64,000 nucleotides of DNA from Corynebacterium casei LMG S-19264 (GTDB lineage: Bacteria > Actinomycetota > Actinomycetes > Mycobacteriales > Mycobacteriaceae): positions 2,522,009-2,586,008 of the forward strand of contig NZ_CP004350.1 of NCBI RefSeq assembly GCF_000550785.1. The letters are read 5' to 3'. The notes under the pieces are model-generated. The model was not told the DNA's origin. It did not search any database and was given only the letters and a program-made list of their open reading frames with translations. This document shows, in pieces, positions 58,675 through 64,000 of the stretch (within the stretch, counting starts at the first letter, position 1; every line of letters begins with the position of its first letter). Made by a program: the position numbers and the translations under genes.

Positions 58675-58887
58675 GTGACTCCAAACAGCTTGACAGGGCG
58701 CGCCTCGCACTTCGGTGCCTCATGGCGGCTGTTCGATCTGGTGTTGCCCACACTCCATGCACGAACGTACCGGTCCTGGCCGCAAGACCTAAGTCTGCGG
58801 ACCTACTACGGTGCGCCGCCCCAGCGCGTACTGACCACAGCCTGACCCAGCAGAGACCCGGACCGTAACGGCGCAGAGAGGAGCACA

Positions 58888-60261
58888 GTGAACACACAGC
58901 GAAAAACCGGTGCGCTGGTGGCCGTCGTGCTGGGATTCTTCATCGTCATGCTCGACACCACCATCGTCAACGTGGCACTGCCCGACATGGCGGCGTCCTT
59001 GAACACGCAGGTGGCGACCCTGCAATGGGTCGTCGACTCCTACACGCTCGTGTTCGCCGCACTGTTGCTGACTGCCGGTGCCGCCTGCGACCGGATTGGT
59101 GCGCGCAAGGTCTACATCCTCGGGCTCGTCGCCTTCGGAGTTCTCTCCATTGCCTGCGCTCTGGCGCCGACCGGGCCAGCGCTCATCATCGCCCGGGCCC
59201 TCCAAGGCATCGGCGCTGCGGCAGTCGTACCCGGATCGCTCGCGCTGCTGGCAACGGTCTACCCGGACCCGGCCGAACGCTCGAAGGCCATTGGACTCTG
59301 GGGTGGAGCCGGCGGTATTGCCTCCGCCTGTGGTCCAGTCTTCGGCGGACTACTGGTTTCCGCGATCGGTTGGCAGGCGGTTTTTTGGGTCAACGTGCCG
59401 ATCATCGCGTTTGGCTGCTGGCTGACGATGCGCAGCATCGGCGCCTCGGCGCATGACCGAACTCGGCGGCTCGATCCCGCTGGCCAGGTGATCTCCATCG
59501 CCGCACTCGTGGCGATCACCTACTCTGTCATCACCTCAGGTGAGCAGGGGTGGAGCCCCGTCCGGCTGGGCTTGCTCCTATTCGGCGTTGTCCTCGTCCT
59601 CGTGTTCGTCTGGGTTGAGCGTCGCCATCCCGATCCGATGCTGCCCATCGTGCTGTTCCGAAAACCTCGCTTCACGGTCGCAGCCCTCGTCGGTTTCGCA
59701 CTCAACGTCAGCTTCTTCGGCCAGTTGTTCGTGCTGTCGCTGTACTTCCAGACGTACCGTGGATACGACCCGCTCATCGCCGGTCTAGCACTGGCACCCC
59801 AAGCTTGCAGTGCGGTCATCGCCTCCCCATTGGGAGGGCGTGTTGCCGCCCGTATCGGACCATTCCCGACGATGCTGATCGGACTGCTCATCGGAACAGT
59901 GGGTTTCGGAAGCCTGATCGTTCTGAACGCGACTACGCCCTACCCGCTGATCGCTGTCCTGTCCTTCATCGCAGGATTCGGTATGGCATTCACCATGCCC
60001 GCCGCTACTTCCGCTGCCGTGGCGGCGGCTCCACCCTCGCACACTGGTGTGGCCGGTGGCGTCATCAACGCAGCCCGCCAGACCGGGAGCATCTTCGGCA
60101 TAGCGGTGCTCGGTGCCATGATCGCAGGCACCAACGGTTTTCTCCCCGGCTTCCACCAGGCAGTCGCAACGGCCAGCGCAGTATTCGCTGTGGCGGCCGC
60201 ACTGGTGGTGCTGGCCCTTCTGACCACTCGCGAGCAGGCGTCGAACACGCCCACTGGATGA
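58888..60261 (+). CDS. MFS exporter, DHA2 family
   Basis: The 457-residue protein has fourteen hydrophobic segments. TM1 FFIVMLDTTIVNVALPDMA carries the DHA2 D1 motif. Motif A is CDRIGARKVYILG and motif C-like glycines are in GGAGGIASACGPVFGGLLVSAIGW. It starts at GTG 58888 with GAGAGGAG upstream and lies 42 bp after the end of the split formyltransferase. It is the exporter of the ThiF operon, comparable with MccC-type exporters that give self-immunity in peptide-nucleotide systems. The insertion upstream may reduce its transcription unless the IS provides a promoter. Confidence 0.9.
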   Translation: MNTQRKTGALVAVVLGFFIVMLDTTIVNVALPDMAASLNTQVATLQWVVDSYTLVFAALLLTAGAACDRIGARKVYILGLVAFGVLSIACALAPTGPALIIARALQGIGAAAVVPGSLALLATVYPDPAERSKAIGLWGGAGGIASACGPVFGGLLVSAIGWQAVFWVNVPIIAFGCWLTMRSIGASAHDRTRRLDPAGQVISIAALVAITYSVITSGEQGWSPVRLGLLLFGVVLVLVFVWVERRHPDPMLPIVLFRKPRFTVAALVGFALNVSFFGQLFVLSLYFQTYRGYDPLIAGLALAPQACSAVIASPLGGRVAARIGPFPTMLIGLLIGTVGFGSLIVLNATTPYPLIAVLSFIAGFGMAFTMPAATSAAVAAAPPSHTGVAGGVINAARQTGSIFGIAVLGAMIAGTNGFLPGFHQAVATASAVFAVAAALVVLALLTTREQASNTPTG

Positions 60262-60720
60262 TCTGAGCAGTCACACCGGCAACGCCGGGACACGCTGATT
60301 GCCACTTTGAAATGACTGCGGATCTTGCCGCGATAGATAAAACAAACATGAGGCGTAAGATTCAGATGCGGAAACCCAGACGAAGCAACCGCACCTGGAA
60401 GTCCGGCGAAGATTGTGAAGGGCTTCGCGGATAATTGAGAACCCCATCCCGGTCAGACGATCTCAGTTCTAAGCTTCACGAACCCTTCTGATCAGCATCG
60501 TCCTCGTCTCCCTGTAACCTGGCGTGCTCTGTCAAGCGCGCCTCCGCCGCGCGTGCGAGGTTCTCCGGCAGACTAGGGCCGATAGCGCGCGGTGAGGTCT
60601 CATGAACGAGCAGCACTCGTCCGTAGACCCGTCCAACCAGCGAGCAGAGGGCCGCAAGAACGAGGGCCAGTCGGCAGTCATCAGGGGAATTGTGGCCGTG
60701 CCAAAGAGAGGTAAAGCGCA
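60262..60720. other. Gene-poor 460-bp stretch before alkC
   Basis: No supported gene is visible. A 28-codon frame from about 60348 (MRRKIQMRKPRRSN...) lacks a ribosome site. The AT-rich part around 60330-60350 may hold a promoter. GAGAGG just before TTG 60721 is the ribosome site of the next gene. Confidence 0.45.
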
Positions 60721-61815
60721 TTGGCGGATTTCAAGGAGGAACTCTCTCCGGGCCTCATCGAACGTCTCGGCAGTGAACTCGCTGGTGCTTCGGCATCATT
60801 CGAGCGGGCAACGTTCGAACAGCTCGCGATTGATGGTCTCGATGAGCGTGAGCTGATGGCCCGGCTGGACTGGATCGCCTGCGCTCTCACGAAAACAACG
60901 CCGCCCTCGCCCGAGGACGCCGACCGGATGATTCGCGGCGCCCTCGATCGCGGAGGTCTCCAGGACTGGGCATCGATGGCCGTTAACGCCTACATTGCTC
61001 AGACGATGCTGGACCGACCCGATATCGGTCTGCCGCTACTGGCGGCCTTGACCTCCCGGTACACGGCGGAGTTCGCGATCCGCCCGTTCATCGACGCCCA
61101 GTACGAAACCACGATGGGGTACCTGCGGGCGTGGACGCGTGACCCGGACGAGCACGTGCGCCGGCTCGTCTCCGAGGGCACCCGTCCGCGGCTGCCCTGG
61201 GGCAGGCGCCTCGCCGGATTCATCGCCGATCCCACACCCACATTGGAGCTGCTGGATGCTCTCGTGGATGACGAGTCGTTGTATGTGCGCCGGTCGGTGG
61301 CGAACCATCTCAACGACATCGCCAAAGACCACCCCGACCTCGTCCTCGAGACCGCCAGACGGTGGGCGGCCAGCACCACGCAGGGTGACTTCGTAGTGCG
61401 TCATGGCCTGCGCACGCTCATCAAGCGCGGGCGCCCAGAGGCGATGGAGATCCTCGGGTTCGATCCGGACGCGGTGATCGAGATCACTGACTTCACCTGC
61501 ACGCCGGCGAGCATCGCGATCGGCGATGCGGTCACGATCAGCTTCACCCTGCAAGCCGAAGAAGCCACGAGAGCGGCCATCGACTACGTGATTCACTACC
61601 AGGGGGCTCGCGGCCCGAAGTCGGGCAAGGTGTTCAAGCTGACCGTGCGCGATCTGCCGGCGGGCCAGCCGGCGCGTTTCTCACGCGAGCACCGGTTCGG
61701 GCACGTCTCGGTGCGCACGATCCATCCCGGCCCGCACCGGATCGAGGTGCAGGTCAACGGACGCATCCTGGATGGAACGATCATCGAGATCACCGAAGAC
61801 GAGGTCTCATCCTGA
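60721..61815 (+). CDS. alkC: AlkC-like DNA alkylation repair protein
   Basis: The protein is 364 residues from TTG 60721. Residues about 75-240 are HEAT-like helical repeats of the AlkC/AlkD glycosylase fold (FAIRPFIDAQYETTMGYLRAWTRDPDEHVRRLVSEGTRPRLPWG, LDALVDDESLYVRRSVANHLNDIAKDHPDLV). Residues about 255-360 add an Ig-like domain with YVIHYQGARGPKSGKVFKL, as in AlkC but not AlkD. AlkC removes N3-methylcytosine and N3-methyladenine from DNA. Repair cargo together with the mutagenic polymerase at the other end of the window suggests the element carries a genome-stability or damage package. Confidence 0.88.
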   Translation: MADFKEELSPGLIERLGSELAGASASFERATFEQLAIDGLDERELMARLDWIACALTKTTPPSPEDADRMIRGALDRGGLQDWASMAVNAYIAQTMLDRPDIGLPLLAALTSRYTAEFAIRPFIDAQYETTMGYLRAWTRDPDEHVRRLVSEGTRPRLPWGRRLAGFIADPTPTLELLDALVDDESLYVRRSVANHLNDIAKDHPDLVLETARRWAASTTQGDFVVRHGLRTLIKRGRPEAMEILGFDPDAVIEITDFTCTPASIAIGDAVTISFTLQAEEATRAAIDYVIHYQGARGPKSGKVFKLTVRDLPAGQPARFSREHRFGHVSVRTIHPGPHRIEVQVNGRILDGTIIEITEDEVSS

Positions 61816-61897
61816 CCCCGTACCCGCTGGTTCCAGTTCGTCGAAGAGCGGTGGTGATCGCGCTCAGGTTGCCGCGTTGTCTGAAACAATGTGCCCC

Positions 61898-62659
61898 ATG
61901 GCTAACACGTTCGATTCCCTGATCGAAGCCGGGGCCTGCGCCGACGTGTCTGGGTGGGATTTCTCCTGGCTGGAGGGGCGGGCCGCTGAGGAGCGCCCGC
62001 CCTGGGGCTATGCACGGCAGCTTGCCGACCGGCTCAGCAGGGCCACGGCGTCGCTGGATATCCAGACCGGCGGCGGTGAAGTCCTCGCCGAAGCCAAGAC
62101 GTTTCCCACCACTGCGGTCGCGACCGAATCCTGGTTGCCAAACGTCGCGAAAGCCACCCGCCTGCTACATCCCCGCGGTGTGGTCGTGGTGGCCGATCCG
62201 GACGAACCCCCGCTACCGTTCGCAGACGAGGCGTTCGACCTGGTCACCAGCAGGCACCCGGCCACGATCTGGTGGGAGGAGATCGCCCAGATCCTCCGCC
62301 CCGGTGGCACCTACTTCGCCCAGCACGTCGGGCCGGCGAGCGTGTTCGAGCTGTTCGAGTTCTTCCTCGGCCCGCAACCGGCTGCGCGGCGAGGACGCCA
62401 CCCCGACGACGAGACCGCCGCAGCCCAGGCCGCGGGCCTGGAGATCGTCGACGTGAAGACGTCGAGGCTGCGCATCGAGATCCATGATGTCGCGTCCATG
62501 GTGTATCTGCTGCGCAAGGTGATCTGGTGGGTGCCCGGCTTCACCGTGGAGAAGTACCACGATCGTCTCTGCGACCTCCACGACCTGATCCAGCAGGACG
62601 GCCCGTTCATCGCCCACTCCACCCGCCACCTCATCGAAGCCAGACGGCCAGCGGCGTAG
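61898..62659 (+). CDS. SAM-dependent methyltransferase (class I-like)
   Basis: The protein is 253 residues. It shows a Rossmann-type methyltransferase core, although motif I is altered: LDIQTGGGEVLAEAK instead of the usual DxGxGxG. Motif IV-like FADEAFDLVTSRHP and post-motif QILRPGGTYFAQHVGP are well formed. ATTESWLPNVAKAT precedes the strand that normally binds the ribose acid. Substrate is not evident; it resembles the class containing small-molecule and rRNA-type methyltransferases. It starts at ATG 61898, 82 bp after alkC, and is probably expressed with it. Confidence 0.8.
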   Translation: MANTFDSLIEAGACADVSGWDFSWLEGRAAEERPPWGYARQLADRLSRATASLDIQTGGGEVLAEAKTFPTTAVATESWLPNVAKATRLLHPRGVVVVADPDEPPLPFADEAFDLVTSRHPATIWWEEIAQILRPGGTYFAQHVGPASVFELFEFFLGPQPAARRGRHPDDETAAAQAAGLEIVDVKTSRLRIEIHDVASMVYLLRKVIWWVPGFTVEKYHDRLCDLHDLIQQDGPFIAHSTRHLIEARRPAA

Positions 62660-62816
62660 GACACAGGCGCGGGTTCGCCAGGACCGGGCAGTTCCAGGGT
62701 ACCCTCAACCGCGGTGAGCAGTATCGCCCCGCGACTTCAGGAGTCGCGACGATCTGCCAGGATTCCTAACAACAGTGGACCCCAGCGGACAAGGCGGGCG
62801 GACGCACCTGAGAGGC

Positions 62817-63350
62817 ATGAACTTCAGTCAAGAAGATGTGCCCCTAGAGATAATCAACCCTAGCTCCGCCCCCTCAGATGAGGCCATCCCAAGCCCGACC
62901 TACGATGCAGACCGGGAACGCCTGACCGGATACATGAAACGGCTCAGTACGGGACTGGAGCAGATCAAACGCGACTACTCCCGGTTCATCGACCTCGAAG
63001 ACGAAGACCCCGAGACGTTCGGAGCCGGGCATTTCGTCCTCTACCCAGATGGCGAGAGTCATGCCCGCTTCGCCATCGAGGAGCACTACACCGGCACGGA
63101 CTGGTCCGATCCCGACCGGCTGCCGACCTCCTGGTCCTGGAAGGCCGAAGAAAGAACCCGCCAGCCGGCCGGTGATTATCAGTGGAGCACGCACGCCAGC
63201 GGCAGGGTCCAAGCCGCCGACGTCGACCAGCTTATCGACCACGCCCGCGCTTGGGCGCAGTCGGTGCGGGCCCAGACCCTCCGGACGGAATCCTTCGATG
63301 CCACTGGCCGCGCCGGACCCGGCCCCGCCCCGCCCAGCCACCGCCTCTAA
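62817..63350 (+). CDS. Hypothetical transfer-element protein
   Basis: I do not recognise this 177-residue protein. It is acidic. It has a helical segment (ERLTGYMKRLSTGLEQIKRDYSRF) followed by a beta-rich part (GHFVLYPDGESHARFAIEEHY; PTSWSWKAEERTRQPAG). The start ATG 62817 is chosen because GCACCTGAGAGGC upstream mimics the GCACCT-N6-ATG arrangement of other backbone genes; GTG 62775 is possible. A hairpin follows 6 bp after the stop. The opening is similar in style to small proteins carried near the end of actinobacterial ICE backbones. Confidence 0.6.
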   Translation: MNFSQEDVPLEIINPSSAPSDEAIPSPTYDADRERLTGYMKRLSTGLEQIKRDYSRFIDLEDEDPETFGAGHFVLYPDGESHARFAIEEHYTGTDWSDPDRLPTSWSWKAEERTRQPAGDYQWSTHASGRVQAADVDQLIDHARAWAQSVRAQTLRTESFDATGRAGPGPAPPSHRL

Positions 63351-63355
63351 CCGCG

Positions 63356-63387
63356 CAGGCCCGTCAGGACTCTTCCTGGCGGGCCTG
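63356..63387 (+). terminator. Hairpin terminator
   Basis: CAGGCCCGTCAGGA (63356-63369) pairs with TCCTGGCGGGCCTG (63374-63387) with one mismatch and a 4-nt loop. It follows the stop at 63350 directly. Confidence 0.7.
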
Positions 63388-63457
63388 ATTGCTGCCCGCC
63401 ACGGTTCCGAATGCGGCTTCGGTGGGGCCCTGGTCGCGCCGGCGTGCACCTGCCTGC

Positions 63458-64000
63458 ATGAGCAAGAATCCCAGCCCCAGCCTGCCCCCGGTGTCCATGC
63501 CCACCGTCATGCTGAACGTCAACGATGACGGGACGATCACCGTCACGGTCGACGAGACGCCCCTGCCGCCCCCACCCGATCCCGGAGTGTGGCGACGCGG
63601 TGCGTTCCCGCAGATCATCGACCTCGCCTCGAACGACCGCGCGTTCCCGGTGCGGGTCGAAGTCCACGAGAACGACGGGACCGCCTTCACCGACATCGTC
63701 CCGGCCATCATCCGCCGCACCCCCGCCCCGGACCCCCTCGACCCCGACGCCGAGGCCGACCCCGCCGTGGAGACCACCCGCGAGGACGACGGGCAGGAGG
63801 TCGCGGCACCGGCCCATGTCGGGCAGGCCGAGACGGTGGAGGTCACGGCGACGCGGATGGGATTCGCACCCGGTGAGGCCCTCGCCGTGGCCGTGGTCAC
63901 CGGCCAGGTCGAGGCCACCGAGACCGGGGACGCTCGGGTCCAGCTCGACCGCGACCTCATCGAGGGCCTGGGCATCAGCGAGGTCATCTTGCTCGGGCGC
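63458..64000 (+). CDS. Hypothetical protein, 3' end outside window
   Basis: The frame opens at ATG 63458 and has no stop before the window ends (181 codons). It is not a known domain to me. Residues about 1-75 form a beta-rich unit (PTVMLNVNDDGTITVTVDETPL; FPVRVEVHENDGTAFTDIV), followed by an acidic linker and a segment with VEVTATRMGFAPGEALAVAVVTGQ. GTGCACCT lies six bases upstream of the ATG, exactly as for the genes at 41833 and 48801, which supports the start and membership of the transfer backbone. Confidence 0.6.
   Translation, partial: MSKNPSPSLPPVSMPTVMLNVNDDGTITVTVDETPLPPPPDPGVWRRGAFPQIIDLASNDRAFPVRVEVHENDGTAFTDIVPAIIRRTPAPDPLDPDAEADPAVETTREDDGQEVAAPAHVGQAETVEVTATRMGFAPGEALAVAVVTGQVEATETGDARVQLDRDLIEGLGISEVILLGR

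Larger units (their letters stand above)
57158..58695 (+). mobile_element. IS3-family insertion sequence with two ORFs
   Basis: The 1,538-bp element has ends TGTCAGGCTGGTTGTGAGTC (left) and, on the minus strand, TGTCAAGCTGTTTGGAGTC (right), forming an imperfect inverted repeat of about 25 bp with TG...CA termini. No target duplication is seen: the left flank ends CCCTCTC and the right flank begins GGGCGCGC. Missing target repeats suggest loss by recombination after insertion. Confidence 0.85.
56631..58845 (+). pseudogene. Formyltransferase-family protein, split by an IS3-family element
   Basis: The 5' part (GTG 56631 to 57157) has LITETNSLFGYEFLHRLL, YIIVANYQLQVGRELRDV and the formyltransferase signature LNFHPSPLPRYAGLAPYYWM with the catalytic Asn-His and later Asp (AGLDDGPLIAQQ). 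The 3' part (58696 to TGA 58843-58845) reads FGASWRLFDLVLP...YYGAPPQRVLTTA, an apparent C-terminal continuation. Such enzymes transfer formyl from N10-formyl-THF to an amine. The insertion removes the end of the fold. The truncated 185-residue product ends in IS sequence and may keep little activity. It is coupled to the ThiF gene, so the operon is ThiF, formyltransferase, MFS exporter. Confidence 0.85.

Noticed and set aside
1..64000. CRISPR arrays, tRNA or rRNA genes, tyrosine or serine integrase
   Set aside because: None was recognised on reading both strands; the integration module, if any, must lie outside the window.

Overview
The window is high-GC DNA with frequent ATGA/GTGA/TGATG gene overlaps, GTG and TTG starts, Tat signals, an actinobacterial-type LexA box and an actinobacterial-type conjugation gene set. 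It is most likely from a Micrococcales-type actinobacterium (Brevibacterium or a relative would fit, but no rRNA or housekeeping marker is present to prove it). Most of the 64 kb reads as one integrative/conjugative or plasmid-like element: a conserved transfer backbone split by blocks of cargo and eroded by insertion sequences. No tRNA, rRNA, CRISPR array, integrase or att site was recognised.

Layout. 1-3.6 kb: a class III lanthipeptide locus (LanKC synthetase and a 41-residue precursor with two SxxSxxxC cores), divergent from a truncated AvrD-like gene. 3.6-7.4 kb: a LexA-box-controlled DUF6504-dnaE2 mutagenic polymerase unit. 7.4-11.9 kb: a MobF relaxase-helicase and an orphan gene. 12.0-18.3 kb: an IS3-family element that contains a group II intron, which in turn contains an IS256-family element; the same IS3 copy also carries an IS110-family element. 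Exact junctions can be read and the IS3 frame restored.

18.7-36.1 kb: metabolic cargo. It includes a Tat-exported carbohydrate-oxidase-like FAD enzyme, acyltransferase, SDR, alpha/beta hydrolase, luciferase-like monooxygenase, a GMC oxidoreductase (broken by an amber codon), a cupin-like protein, a propeller protein resembling fungal aldos-2-ulose dehydratase, a UDP-GlcNAc 2-epimerase, two MFS exporters and three MmyB-like regulators. Two of the regulator/exporter pairs share an operator. I infer a sugar-oxidation pathway making and exporting a small antimicrobial-like product.

36.2-54.9 kb: an AraC regulator and then the transfer backbone: a small coupled ORF, prim-pol, DUF2637 protein, ParB-like protein, VirB8-like and M23 peptidoglycan hydrolase, two pilin-sized membrane proteins, VirB6/TrbL-like protein, SCO6880-like protein and VirB4/TraC ATPase. 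It is interrupted at 44.2-48.7 kb by an IS1380 copy and an isochorismatase/thioesterase/HxlR/lipocalin cassette. An octamer GTGCACCT recurs upstream of several backbone genes. 54.9-60.3 kb: an ArsR-controlled ThiF-formyltransferase-MFS operon whose formyltransferase is split by a two-ORF IS3-family element. 60.7-64 kb: an AlkC-like DNA repair protein, a methyltransferase and two backbone-type hypothetical genes, the last running off the end.
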